Shown: piece by piece, positions 15,021 to 22,965 of the stretch | How positions within the stretch are numbered: position 1 is the stretch's first letter | Layout of the letters: each line of letters opens with the position of its first letter | DNA from: DASYYE01 sp035946955 | Lineage (GTDB): Bacteria; Actinomycetota; Actinomycetes; Streptosporangiales; Streptosporangiaceae | Direction: 5' to 3' | Length of the DNA: 33,306 nt | NCBI GenBank assembly: GCA_035946955.1 | Contig: DASYYE010000157.1 | Span: 1-33,306 of the forward strand | Translations under genes and position numbers: made by a program | Notes under the pieces: generated by a model | Databases searched by the model: none | Told to the model about the DNA's origin: nothing | What the model saw: the letters and a program-made list of their open reading frames with translations, nothing else

Positions 15021-15488
15021 TCAGCCGTGGGTGTCCTGCCGGTGCAGCTCGGTTTCGAGCAGGTCCATGGCCTTGAGGAAGGCTTCCTGCTCGCCGGGGG
15101 TGAGCTGGTCCAGAACGCGGGCCAGCGGTTTGGCGGCACTGTCGAGCCAGTGGCCGATCAGGACTGCCTGGGCGGGGATGATCTGGACGATCGTGCGACG
15201 CCGGTCGGCCGGGTCAGGGCACCGCTCGACCAGGCCCGCCCGGTCCAGGTCGGCGAGCACGCCGCTGACCGTGGGCAGGGTCAGGCCCAGCCGGGAGGCC
15301 AGTTCCCCGACGGTGAGCGGGCCGCCACGGATCTGCTCGAGTGCGGCGACGTGGCGTGGGCTCAGCGGCCCGGGTGCGGGCGCGGCGCGGTCTTGCCAGC
15401 GTCGCATTCCCCTGATGACGCGGGGAAACAGCTGCATCAGGTGCAGGCAGAGCGCGGAGTGCTCAGAACTGCCCGCCGCGTCCGCCAT
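15021..15488 (-). CDS. MarR-family transcriptional regulator
   Basis: The 155-residue product has the MarR winged helix: LTVGELASRLGLTLPTVSG as helix-turn-helix, then the wing with DPADRRRTIVQ (the conserved D-x-R-x-x-x-V pattern), flanked by dimerisation helices. The ATG at 15488 with GGAAGG upstream is preferred to the 12-residue-longer start at 15524. It is divergent from the YceI-like gene, and the gap has a TTTCG-CGAA-CGAAA dyad that could be its site. The SDR downstream is its likely co-regulated partner. Confidence 0.88.
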   Translation of the reverse strand: MADAAGSSEHSALCLHLMQLFPRVIRGMRRWQDRAAPAPGPLSPRHVAALEQIRGGPLTVGELASRLGLTLPTVSGVLADLDRAGLVERCPDPADRRRTIVQIIPAQAVLIGHWLDSAAKPLARVLDQLTPGEQEAFLKAMDLLETELHRQDTHG

Positions 15489-15566
15489 GGCCCTGCCTTC
15501 CAGATGCGCCGTCCGCCTTGACACCCGAATCCAAGTCTATATGCTTTTGCTATCAAAACTATTCTG

Positions 15567-15580
15567 TTTCGCGAACGAAA
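15567..15580. promoter_or_regulatory. Dyad in the MarR/YceI divergent promoter region
   Basis: TTTCG and CGAAA flank CGAA, just upstream of the YceI-gene Shine-Dalgarno (GGAGG at 15586). The surrounding 15535-15580 is AT-rich for this genome and includes TATTCT at 15560-15565 as a possible -10. This is a candidate MarR site that would block the YceI-like gene. Confidence 0.4.
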
Positions 15581-15595
15581 TGCACGGAGGGTGAC

Positions 15596-16144
15596 ATGAC
15601 ACCGCAGGGAGACCTGACCGCCTCAGCACTGCAGACGCTGGTCGAGGACGGCACGCTCACGGGACCCTGGACCCTGGACCCAGCCAGGTCCCAGGTCCTG
15701 CTGGAGACCAGGCACACCTGGGGCCTCCTCCCGCTCCACGGCGTCTTCCGCCAGGTCACCGGCAACGGCACAGTGAGCGCAGCCGGCCAGGTCACCGGCA
15801 CCTTCACCGTGGCCGCCGGATCGATCGACACCAAGAACAAGATGCGCGACAAGGACCTCCGGTCGGCCAAGCTCTTCGACGTCGCCAACCACCCGGACAT
15901 CACCTACACCGTCGATGGCATCCAGCCCGCCAGCGAGGGCGTCCGCGTGACCGGCAGCCTGGCTGTCCGCGGCCGCACCCGCCCGCTCTCCTTCGACGCG
16001 AAGGTCTCCACCACCGCTGGCGAGGTGCGGCTAGACGCCGAGGTTCCGGTCAACCGGGCGGACTTCGACCTGACATACAGCCCGATGCGCATGGCGTCGA
16101 TGAACAACACCGTCGTTATCCACGCGGTGTTCACCCGCCAGTGA
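15596..16144 (+). CDS. YceI-like lipid-binding domain protein, cytosolic form
   Basis: The 182-residue product starts at the ATG behind GGAGG. It reads as the YceI lipocalin-like beta barrel: WTLDPARSQVLLETRHTWGL, then GSIDTKNKMRDKDLRSAKLFD and the matching H-P-D-I-T-Y strand. VTGSLAVRGRTRPLSF and a final Asn-rich strand complete the fold. The family binds long-chain isoprenoid or amphiphilic molecules. There is no signal peptide, unlike E. coli YceI, so it acts in the cytoplasm. Control by the divergent MarR protein is likely. Such pairs are often induced by small aromatic or oxidising compounds, which is inference here. Confidence 0.88.
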   Translation: MTPQGDLTASALQTLVEDGTLTGPWTLDPARSQVLLETRHTWGLLPLHGVFRQVTGNGTVSAAGQVTGTFTVAAGSIDTKNKMRDKDLRSAKLFDVANHPDITYTVDGIQPASEGVRVTGSLAVRGRTRPLSFDAKVSTTAGEVRLDAEVPVNRADFDLTYSPMRMASMNNTVVIHAVFTRQ

Positions 16145-16184
16145 GCTCACAACGCCACACCGACTCAAACCAGGGGGCCCGCAG

Positions 16185-16940
16185 TCAGGCGCCCGGTGGT
16201 TGCGGACTCCCTTGTAGTTCGGGTTCCTGCGGGCGGGGGGTCTGGGTGATCCCGTTGATCAGCACGCGGAAGCCCCAGCTGAGCCGGTCCGGTCCGGCCC
16301 CGGACATGAGCTCCATGCCGAGGGCTGCGATATGTGGGAAGGTGTCGGCCGGCGCTTCGCGCAGCGCTTCCGCGAGCACATCCTCGTCGGCTGCCCGGCG
16401 GCGGGTGCCCTGCTCGTCGTCTGCGTCGGCCGCCCGGTGGCGGGTGCCCTGCTCGGCCGCGGTCGAGGTGGCGAAGTGCAGCAGCAGGTCGACCGCCCAG
16501 GCGGCCCGCGCCGGCGGCACCCCGCCGACGGACAGCAGCGCCAGGATCGCCTCGGCCAGGTTCAGGTAGGCGGGCCCGGATGGCCTGGCCACCAGGACCG
16601 ACTGCGCCAGACCGGGCTGCCTGAACAGGATGATGGTGTAGGACCACAGGATCTCGATGAGCCGGTCGCGCCAGTCGCCCGCCGCCGTGACCGGGCTGAG
16701 GTCCACCTGGCCGAGCAGTTGCTCCAGCATGGCGGCGTGCAGCTCGGCGGTGTTGCGCAGATAGACATACAGCGATGCCGCACCGGTGTCCAGCTCCTGG
16801 GCCAGGCGCCGCATCGTGACCCGCTCCAGTCCCTCGGCCTGCATCACCCCGACCGCGGTGGCGACAATGCCCTCGCGTGTCAGCGCCGGCTTGGCGGGCC
16901 GCTCACGGCGGCTGACGATGGGGCGGGTCCTCGGTGCCAT
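16185..16940 (-). CDS. TetR-family repressor controlling the adjacent exporter and itself
   Basis: The 251-residue product has an N-terminal TetR helix-turn-helix at ~20-65 (VTMRRLAQELDTGAASLYVYL) and a C-terminal ligand domain of the TetR_C class with G-F-R-V-L-I-N-G-I near the end. The C-terminal domain contains a 13-residue tandem duplication (E-Q-G-T-R-x-R-A-A-D twice). The start codon lies about where transcription would begin from its TTAGCT -10, so the mRNA is probably leaderless. An 18-bp palindrome between its -35 and -10 recurs at the exporter promoter, which identifies the likely regulon: this gene, the DHA2 exporter and the SDR. Confidence 0.9.
   Translation of the reverse strand: MAPRTRPIVSRRERPAKPALTREGIVATAVGVMQAEGLERVTMRRLAQELDTGAASLYVYLRNTAELHAAMLEQLLGQVDLSPVTAAGDWRDRLIEILWSYTIILFRQPGLAQSVLVARPSGPAYLNLAEAILALLSVGGVPPARAAWAVDLLLHFATSTAAEQGTRHRAADADDEQGTRRRAADEDVLAEALREAPADTFPHIAALGMELMSGAGPDRLSWGFRVLINGITQTPRPQEPELQGSPQPPGA
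16381..16458. repeat. 39-bp tandem duplication inside the TetR gene
   Basis: Units 16381-16419 and 16420-16458 agree at 33 of 39 positions. The period is a multiple of three, so the frame is kept and 13 residues are duplicated in a loop of the ligand-binding domain. Confidence 0.8.
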
Positions 16941-16947
16941 GGTCCTA

Positions 16948-16998
16948 AGCTAACGAACGTGTTCGTTAAAACAAAGTTCCTTACGAACGGGTCTAGTG
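16948..16998 (-). promoter_or_regulatory. Promoter of the TetR gene with palindromic operator
   Basis: On the minus strand TTTGTT (16975-16970) and TTAGCT (16953-16948) form -35 and -10 with a 16-bp spacer. The operator at 16951-16968, arms TAACGAAC and GTTCGTTA around GT, fills the spacer. A degenerate second copy begins at 16981 (TTACGAAC), exactly 30 bp from the first, the same interval as at the exporter promoter. Confidence 0.75.
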
Positions 16999-17916
16999 TT
17001 CAGGTCCTGCGGCGATAGCGGACTGGTCACCGCACTGCGCTAGGGCCGGTCCGGTGCCGGTGAGCTGGGAGGAGGTGTCCCAGAGCCGCCGGGCGAGCTG
17101 CTCGTCCCTGGCCTTCCCGCTGGCCTGGACGAGCGTGGGGTGGCCGCGGCGCTCACCAGGCCCATCGGGCCCGGCATAACTGCCGCCGGGGAGCTCTGCG
17201 GTGGCGGCGTAGAGGGTGGGCAGGGCGCCGTACTCGGCGTCCTGAGCGAAGGATGCGAGGATCTTCAGGCCCAGGCCCTTGGGGCCGGTGACGTGACGGG
17301 CCAGGTTCGTCTTGCTGAGGCCGGGATGGGCGGCCAGGGAGCGGACACCGCTTCCGGCGTGGGCCAGGCGGCGCTGGAGCTCGAAGGTGAACAGCAGGTT
17401 GGCCAGCTTGGTGTCGCAGTAGGTCTGGAACGCGTCGTAGGGCCGGCTCTCACCGTTCAGGTCCCCGGGGTCGATATGGCCTCGCTTGTGCATCTCTGAG
17501 GAGACGGTGACCACGCGGTCGGTGATGTGTGGCATCAGCAGGATGGTCAGGGCGAACGGCCCGAGATGGTTGGTGGCGATCTGGACCTCGAAGCCGTCGC
17601 TGGTGCGTGCCTGCGGTACCTGCATGATCCCGGCGTTGTTGATCAGGATGTCCAGGGGACCGGTCCAGGCTGCTGCGAAGGCCCGCACTGAGGCCTGGCT
17701 GCTCAGGTCCAGTTGCCGCACTTCGGTCGTGCCGGGCATCGTCGCGGCGGCGCTGCGGCCTTTGGCTTCGTCGCGGACCGCGAGCACCACCCGGGCGCCC
17801 GCGCTGGCCAACTGGCGGGCGGTGACGAGGCCGAGTCCGCTGGAGGCCCCGGTGACCACGACGGTCCGGCCGGTCATGGCCGGCAGGTCCGCGGCGGTCC
17901 ACTTTTGCTGCGTCAT
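16993..17916 (-). CDS. Short-chain dehydrogenase of the exporter operon
   Basis: The 307-residue SDR starts at the ATG at 17916. It shows VTGASSGLG, an N-N-A-G-I motif, catalytic Ser in VTVSSEMH, Y-C-D-T-K as the Tyr-x-x-x-Lys pair, and AAHPGLSKTNL. It ends with a long tail typical of retinol-dehydrogenase or protochlorophyllide-reductase-like SDRs. The unusual Y-C-D-T-K is within the range of the family. It lies 65 bp after the exporter on the same strand and 52 bp before the TetR gene, so it is probably part of the TetR-controlled unit. It may modify the compound that is exported; the substrate is unknown. Confidence 0.88.
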   Translation of the reverse strand: MTQQKWTAADLPAMTGRTVVVTGASSGLGLVTARQLASAGARVVLAVRDEAKGRSAAATMPGTTEVRQLDLSSQASVRAFAAAWTGPLDILINNAGIMQVPQARTSDGFEVQIATNHLGPFALTILLMPHITDRVVTVSSEMHKRGHIDPGDLNGESRPYDAFQTYCDTKLANLLFTFELQRRLAHAGSGVRSLAAHPGLSKTNLARHVTGPKGLGLKILASFAQDAEYGALPTLYAATAELPGGSYAGPDGPGERRGHPTLVQASGKARDEQLARRLWDTSSQLTGTGPALAQCGDQSAIAAGPEH

Positions 17917-17981
17917 GGCTGATCCATCCTTTGCGTTCGCTGAGAGGTCGCGGCCCCGGCAGCCGGCTATTGGCTGGGACG

Positions 17982-19427
17982 TCAATGCTCCTGGGCGGCG
18001 GCCACCCGCGGCAGCAGGCGGAACGCGGCCAGGCACACGACGGTGATGGTGATGACGACGGTCAGGCTCACCGACACGGCGTGGACCTGCCCGGCATGCA
18101 GGGTCGAGAAGTACACCGAGGTGACCGCGGCCGATCCCACTCCGGCGGCGATCTGCTGAATGGCGCTGAGTGATCCGCTGGCGCCCCCGGCCTCGTCGGG
18201 GGAGATGCCGCCCAGCGCGATGTCGAAGATGGTGCCGATGCAGGTGCCCATGCCTGCCCCGATGACCAGGAAGGCGCCAGTCAGTTCCCACCAGGTGGCC
18301 TGGGTGCCAGCAATGCTCACCACCGTGAGTAGCAGGCCGGCCCCGGCCAGGGTGATGAGGAAGCCGATCAGGACCAGGATGCGCCCGAGCTTGCCGATCA
18401 GGCCCATGCACAAAGCCGCAGCCAGGATCAGGCCGGCGATCATCGGCAGCAGGGCGAGAGAGGTGTGGCCAGGGGTGTAGTGCAGGCCGGTCTGCAGGAA
18501 CAGGGAGATGACGTAGTTCAGGCCGCTGACGGCGGCGAAGAACGCCAGGCCCGTGACCAGGCCGGAAGTGAAGCCCTTGTTAGCCAGCAGAGTCGGCTTG
18601 AGCAGCGGCTGGGCGGCCGTGGTCTGGCGTCGGCAGAAACCGGCGAACAGTGCTGCGGCGGCACCGAGGAAGGCGATGGGGACGATGGTCCATCCGCTGG
18701 ACGAGCCCTGGATCAGCCCGTAGAGCAGGCTGAACATCGCTCCGCCGAGCAGCAGCGATCCGGTCAGGTCGACGCGGGTGGCGGGGTCGGCATCGACGCG
18801 GGGAAGCAGGCGGATCGCGGCGATCAGTCCAGCGCCGCCCAGGACGATGTTGATCAGGAATACCGGGCGCCAGCTCAGGCCGGCGATGTTGGCGTCGATG
18901 ATGAACCCAGCCAGGACCGGGCCGCCAGCGGAGCACAGGCCCAGCAGGGGCCCGAAGGCGCTGAAGGCCTTGGCGAGCATGTCCTTGCGGAAGGTCTTGG
19001 TCATGATCGCCATGCCCTGCGGGATGAGGAGCGCGCCGAATGCGCCCTGGACGACCCGCGCGACGATGAGCACGGCCGGGCTCGGCGCTAGGCCGCAGGC
19101 GGCTGAGGCGAGGGTAAAGCCGGTCATCCCGACGAGGAACAGCCTGCGCTGGCCGTACTTGTCCCCCAGGCGCCCGCCCACGACCAGCAGCGTGCCCATG
19201 GCCAGCGCGTAAGCGGCACCGAGCCACTTGACCAGCGCTTGGCCGCCGCCCAGGTGGGCCACGATGGTGGGAGCGGCGATGTTGGTGACGGTGGCATCGA
19301 GCAGGTCCAGCAGGTCAGCGACCAGGACCACGCCCAGGATGGCCCACATCAGTGTGGCTGACCCAGCGGGCGACGGGGTGACTTCGGCCCGAGGCGGAGC
19401 GGCGTCAGGCTGAGCGGTGATCGACAT
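17982..19427 (-). CDS. DHA2-family drug:H+ antiporter (MFS, 14 spans)
   Basis: The 481-residue product begins with a hydrophobic span leading to LLDLLDATVTNIAAPTI, the DHA2 motif for spans 1-2. G-R-L-G-D-K-Y-G-Q-R-R is the MFS loop 2-3 motif, and span 5 has GPLLGLCSAGGPVLAGFI like antiporter motif C. About fourteen hydrophobic segments can be counted. AAGGAG precedes the ATG. Two TetR-type operators lie 70-117 bp upstream. It probably expels a toxic compound sensed by the TetR protein. The SDR and the regulator follow on the same strand. Confidence 0.92.
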   Translation of the reverse strand: MSITAQPDAAPPRAEVTPSPAGSATLMWAILGVVLVADLLDLLDATVTNIAAPTIVAHLGGGQALVKWLGAAYALAMGTLLVVGGRLGDKYGQRRLFLVGMTGFTLASAACGLAPSPAVLIVARVVQGAFGALLIPQGMAIMTKTFRKDMLAKAFSAFGPLLGLCSAGGPVLAGFIIDANIAGLSWRPVFLINIVLGGAGLIAAIRLLPRVDADPATRVDLTGSLLLGGAMFSLLYGLIQGSSSGWTIVPIAFLGAAAALFAGFCRRQTTAAQPLLKPTLLANKGFTSGLVTGLAFFAAVSGLNYVISLFLQTGLHYTPGHTSLALLPMIAGLILAAALCMGLIGKLGRILVLIGFLITLAGAGLLLTVVSIAGTQATWWELTGAFLVIGAGMGTCIGTIFDIALGGISPDEAGGASGSLSAIQQIAAGVGSAAVTSVYFSTLHAGQVHAVSVSLTVVITITVVCLAAFRLLPRVAAAQEH

Positions 19428-19493
19428 CGCACTAGCTCCTTGGCGGAGACGGGTGAGGAAGCGGGTCGCTCCCTGGCTGCGGTTCCGCGTTCA

Positions 19494-19544
19494 ATCTAAC
19501 GAACATGTTCGTCACAATCAAGTTCGTAGCGAACATATTCGTCG
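19494..19544 (-). promoter_or_regulatory. Promoter of the DHA2 exporter with two TetR operators
   Basis: On the minus strand TTGATT (19521-19516) and TTAGAT (19499-19494) form -35 and -10 with a 16-bp spacer. Operator A (19497-19514; TAACGAAC-AT-GTTCGTCA) fills the spacer. Operator B (19527-19544; TAGCGAAC-AT-ATTCGTCG) begins 30 bp further upstream. The whole region aligns with the TetR gene promoter, including bases between the operators, so one is likely a copy of the other. Confidence 0.78.
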
Positions 19545-19661
19545 GGGTCGGCAGCCTTGCACCGCTTGCCCACCACCAGTGCCGTGACCGGGTTGCGTGA
19601 TCTGGTCGCACTCACCCGTGAGCCTGAGGTGCCGGGCCCGGGGTCGAGACGAACCCGCCGG

Positions 19662-20123
19662 ATGTGGTCGACTCATCCAGTGAGCGCCGTATATGCAAGC
19701 CTGATCGCTGTCATCGGGACATTGCTGGGATCCCTCAGCACCTACCTGTTCCAGCAGCGGGCCGCCGCAGGTGCGCGTGAAGACCGGCTCCGCCAGGAAA
19801 GACTGGCCGCCTTCAGCGAGTTCGCGGGGGCGGTAACCACCCTCAAGACCGGTGTCGTAGCCGCGTGGCTGCGGCGGGACAACCCTGGCGAACACCGCGC
19901 CGCGCTCGCCGAGGCTGACCGCCTGGGAAGCCTGGCCGAGACAGCGCGGTTCCGGCTCCTGCTGGTCTCCGGCCAGCCCGAGCCGCTTGCCAACACCGCG
20001 TTCGGGTACATGGGAACACTCCGCCACGCACCCGACCTGCCAGCGCTCGAGGCAGCCCAGGCGGATTTCGAGGTGGCCGTCTCAGCCTTCATACTGGACG
20101 CCCATCAGCGGTTCGCCAGGTGA
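19662..20123 (+). CDS. Small conserved membrane-anchored protein of unknown function
   Basis: The 153-residue product has one N-terminal membrane helix (about residues 7-25, VYASLIAVIGTLLGSLSTYL). A helical cytoplasmic part follows, beginning FQQR, then Arg/Glu-rich stretches and a LAAFSEFAGAV segment. Proteins of this build (one span, then a Q-R/E-D-R-L-R-Q-E-R-L helix) are common, uncharacterised proteins of actinomycetes. The start is uncertain: ATG at 19662 is preferred, GTG at 19680 is possible, and the frame is open upstream from 19557 into the exporter promoter. It is divergent from the exporter and may share the operator region. Confidence 0.6.
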   Translation: MWSTHPVSAVYASLIAVIGTLLGSLSTYLFQQRAAAGAREDRLRQERLAAFSEFAGAVTTLKTGVVAAWLRRDNPGEHRAALAEADRLGSLAETARFRLLLVSGQPEPLANTAFGYMGTLRHAPDLPALEAAQADFEVAVSAFILDAHQRFAR

Positions 20124-20273
20124 CCACGGCTGCCTCCGCACCGGGCCGGAATCCGCGCCCTGGCCGGGCGGCTACCGTCACAGGCAAGGCAGCAAACGGC
20201 TGTGCGGGTGCCGTGATGGCGGCCATGACGTTTGGTCTACCAGGGAACGGCGCCATGCCGGTCCTGGAAGGCA

Positions 20274-21386
20274 TCAGGCAAGGCTGTCCTGCGCAAGACG
20301 TTCAGCGATCCACATCTTGATGATGGATTCCCGGGCAACTCCATGGTGTCGCGCCACCTGGTCAAGGGACTCGATCATCCACGGCGGGAAATCAACCGCC
20401 CCATGCCCCGCCCCCGGCGGAACCTGGTCCCAGTCCGGATCAAGGTGATGCCCCGACGTGTGCTGCTCCGGGGGCCGCGGGAACTCGTCTCCCCACGCCG
20501 ACTCACCGTTTCGCCGGGCCGCAGTCTGCCCGTCCCACTCCGGCTCGGGATGCCGCGAGTTATGCGCGGGCTGGAGGAGCCAGCTCCTGTCGGGCGCTGA
20601 GACCTGGGTCCGCTTGGACCTCTGATGCCGACCGGGCACATCGGGCCACAGCGTGGACTGGCTGGCGCCTCGGCCCAGCCGATCCGGTGTCAGCCGGAAC
20701 TCGACGGGCCAGAGATTCTCGAGGTGGCGGTTCGCGTGATACCCGACTCCCAGCAGCGCACCGTAGACCAGGTGGCCGATCAGGCTCAATACCGCGGTCG
20801 TCGGCGTGAACGGGAAGAGTGCGTGCCCCGCCGGCGCCAGCGCGTCTGTGGCCACGAGGCCGCCCCAGACTGGGATGACCGCGTAACCGATGCTGAGCGC
20901 CATCAGGCGGCTGCGGCGCCAGGTTCCGGCCTGCAGCGCCGCCGCCAGGCAGAAGAACGGGACCGCGATACCACAGCCATCGCCTACGTACCGCCAGATA
21001 TATCCGACGAAGAGATTCGGGGGGCCGTCGGTTGCCCAGCCGCCGACCATGCCAAAGAAGTCGCCCCATAGGTGCGCCCCGTAGACGGTGGGGAGCCGGA
21101 ACACGTCGTACCCCCCGACCGCGATGAGTCCCCAGAGGACCCCCGCCAGGACGAGCCGGTCAACCGGGTCGGGGTCGAACGTGGCGACCGCCCAGGAGGC
21201 CACTACCAGCGGGATCAGCACCCATAGCGCCAGCCAGTGCAGCGTGAGCAGGCCAAACACCTGGCCGGTGATCCCAAGCACAGGCAGCCCGCCGAGAGCC
21301 AGGTGAACGTGCAGGCGCAGGAACCACCACAGGCGGCGATCCCGCAAGTACACCGGCGCCGCATGGGCGCTGGCTATGGCTGCCAT
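20274..21386 (-). CDS. Multi-span membrane protein with C-terminal ribbon-helix-helix antitoxin-like domain
   Basis: GGAGG eight bases before the ATG at 21386 sets the start. The first ~235 residues are hydrophobic with about six or seven spans (for example LHWLALWVLIPLVVASWAVA and a later VLSLIGHLVYGALLGVGY). They are followed by ~85 polar, Pro/His/Arg-rich residues with no clear fold. The last ~35 residues read as a CopG/BrnA-type ribbon-helix-helix unit: VDFPPWMIESLDQVA, then HHGVARESIIKMWIAERL. In toxin-antitoxin modules such domains bind operator DNA. Codons in this tail use more third-position T and A than the membrane part, suggesting separate origin. No toxin gene follows. Either a fusion created a membrane-tethered DNA-binding protein or a truncated antitoxin gene was captured in frame. 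Confidence 0.7.
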   Translation of the reverse strand: MAAIASAHAAPVYLRDRRLWWFLRLHVHLALGGLPVLGITGQVFGLLTLHWLALWVLIPLVVASWAVATFDPDPVDRLVLAGVLWGLIAVGGYDVFRLPTVYGAHLWGDFFGMVGGWATDGPPNLFVGYIWRYVGDGCGIAVPFFCLAAALQAGTWRRSRLMALSIGYAVIPVWGGLVATDALAPAGHALFPFTPTTAVLSLIGHLVYGALLGVGYHANRHLENLWPVEFRLTPDRLGRGASQSTLWPDVPGRHQRSKRTQVSAPDRSWLLQPAHNSRHPEPEWDGQTAARRNGESAWGDEFPRPPEQHTSGHHLDPDWDQVPPGAGHGAVDFPPWMIESLDQVARHHGVARESIIKMWIAERLAQDSLA

Positions 21387-21545
21387 CCTCAGCACCTCCA
21401 GGTTGTCGCGAGGCCCACACCGCTGTGACTGCAAAACGCCTGTCATTGCGAAACGGTTCACCCGAGGGGGGTGCAGCCGTTACCGTGATGGCGACTCACC
21501 CAGTTGGTTGCGCGCCCTCCGCGGCCTGTTGAGCCTGGAGGTGCC

Positions 21546-22523
21546 GTGTCAGGGAAGCGCGCAGTTGAGCCCGGGGTGTCCACAGCTAGGAGCGAGTCGC
21601 GCGGGAGTCGTGTGCGGAAGTACCTCACCTGGCTGGTTGCGGTGGCCGTGGTGATCGCGGTTGAGCTCACCGTCATCGGGAAGCTCACCCTCACGGGTGG
21701 CAATATGTCCGCCGGGCCCATGCATTTCCTGCTGTACTACGGCGGGGTTTTCGCCCTCATCTTCCTCACCGCCACCGTCGTCATGGGCCTGCTGGCCACC
21801 GACCGGCTCATCGTGACGCCAGGCGGCAGGATCGTAGCGCAGGGCGTTCACCGTGCCGTCTCCTTCGGGGCGGTGGCCTTCCTCGCAATCCACATCGCGA
21901 CCGAGGTCATCGCCGGGCGCGCGCACACCTATGACTCCGTGGTGCCGTTCCTGGACCCTCGCCGGACCTTCTACGTGGGTCTCGGCACAGTGGCCGCGGA
22001 CGTGCTTGTGCTGGTCACGGTGACCGGGATCGTGCGAGGGTGGTTCGCCTCCCGCTACTCGCGGTGGCTGTGGCGGGCACTGCACGCCGCCGCATACGTG
22101 GCGTGGGGCCTCGGCATCCTCCATGGTTTGCATGCGGGCCGCGTCGCCAAGCCCTACGTGGATTGGGGCTACCTCGCCTGCGTCGGCGTGGTCGCGGTGG
22201 CGCTGGTGGCGCGGGCGGTGCTCAGCCGGCGCGTCCGTGAGACCGTGCCGTACCCAGCGGCCACCATGCACTGGAACCCAGGCGGCGGGGCAGCGATGGC
22301 CCAGCCGGCCCTCATGCATGGCGCCGCCGGGCATGCGCCGTCGATGGCGCTGCCGACCTACCCTGAGTCCACGTCAGACCGTTACGCCGGCCATGACGAA
22401 CCCCCCGGCGTCCCCTGGGATGACGCAGCACCTGCCCATACCCCACGCCATGCGTATGAGCCAGACGCGCCTGACCGCTGGGCTCGGCCGCCGCGCGAAA
22501 CCGCTGTCCGGCCGCCCTATTGA
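21546..22523 (+). CDS. Ferric-reductase/cytochrome b561-like membrane protein
   Basis: The 325-residue product starts at the GTG behind GGAGG (21537-21541). It has about six membrane helices between residues ~25 and 225. His residues lie at corresponding depths of several helices (V-H-R-A-V, A-I-H-I-A-T, R-A-L-H-A-A, I-L-H-G-L-H-A-G), as expected for b-type haem ligands of ferric-reductase-like transmembrane domains. The C-terminal ~95 residues are polar and Pro-rich, with no flavin or NAD domain, so any electron donor would be a separate protein. It is divergent from the membrane/RHH gene, 159 bp away. Role in transmembrane electron transfer is inferred. Confidence 0.72.
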   Translation: MSGKRAVEPGVSTARSESRGSRVRKYLTWLVAVAVVIAVELTVIGKLTLTGGNMSAGPMHFLLYYGGVFALIFLTATVVMGLLATDRLIVTPGGRIVAQGVHRAVSFGAVAFLAIHIATEVIAGRAHTYDSVVPFLDPRRTFYVGLGTVAADVLVLVTVTGIVRGWFASRYSRWLWRALHAAAYVAWGLGILHGLHAGRVAKPYVDWGYLACVGVVAVALVARAVLSRRVRETVPYPAATMHWNPGGGAAMAQPALMHGAAGHAPSMALPTYPESTSDRYAGHDEPPGVPWDDAAPAHTPRHAYEPDAPDRWARPPRETAVRPPY

Positions 22524-22548
22524 GCCGGCACTGCGGTCGCCGCCTCTC

Positions 22549-22576
22549 CCGTGCACGAACTGACCGACAGGCACGG
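22549..22576. terminator. Possible terminator between convergent genes
   Basis: CCGTGC and GCACGG are separated by 16 bases between the ends of the ferric-reductase-like gene and the small conserved gene. The stem is short, so support is modest. Confidence 0.3.
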
Positions 22577-22578
22577 TG

Positions 22579-22908
22579 TCAGCGCGTCAGGTGTTCCGCC
22601 ACCGCCTGGATGGTGCGGCGCTGCCCAGTGACCTTGGCGGAGGGAAGGCGCCCGGCCTTGGAGGTCCCGGTCATGGTGTCGCCGGTCACTGTCACGGCGA
22701 AGGCCAGGTTCAGTCGCATGGGCTTGGTGATGACCTGCGTCCAGGTGAGCTGGTCGCCGTTGAGGGCAACGTCGCCCAGCGGTACTTCCTCGCCCGCGCC
22801 GCGAGCGGTGCCGGCCAGGGCGCCGCCGCGGGACATGAGGTCGACCACGGCCTTGATCTTTCCGATGGGGGTGGAGATGGACAGATCCCAGGTGCCCTCG
22901 GCGGACAT
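22579..22908 (-). CDS. Small conserved protein, beta-rich, unknown function
   Basis: The 109-residue product reads as alternating strands: GTWDLSISTPIGKIKAVVDL, then GGALAGTARG, a V-P-L-G-D-V-A-L-N-G-D-Q-L-T-W segment, RLNLAFAVTVTGDTMTGTSKAG. The pattern recalls small beta-barrel lipid- or ligand-binding domains and recurs in actinobacterial proteins I know only as hypothetical. It has no signal peptide. It lies 57 bp after the DJ-1/PfpI-like gene on the same strand and is likely in one operon with it. Confidence 0.7.
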   Translation of the reverse strand: MSAEGTWDLSISTPIGKIKAVVDLMSRGGALAGTARGAGEEVPLGDVALNGDQLTWTQVITKPMRLNLAFAVTVTGDTMTGTSKAGRLPSAKVTGQRRTIQAVAEHLTR

Positions 22909-22965
22909 GCTGCAACTCCTGTCAGTGGTGAGGTGGATGGAAGATGGCGGCCGCCGGGGGTGTGG

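Noticed and set aside
17936..18411. N-terminal extension of the SDR into the exporter's 3' end
   Set aside because: The extension overlaps the exporter coding region and is low in family resemblance; the SDR fold begins right after the ATG at 17916.
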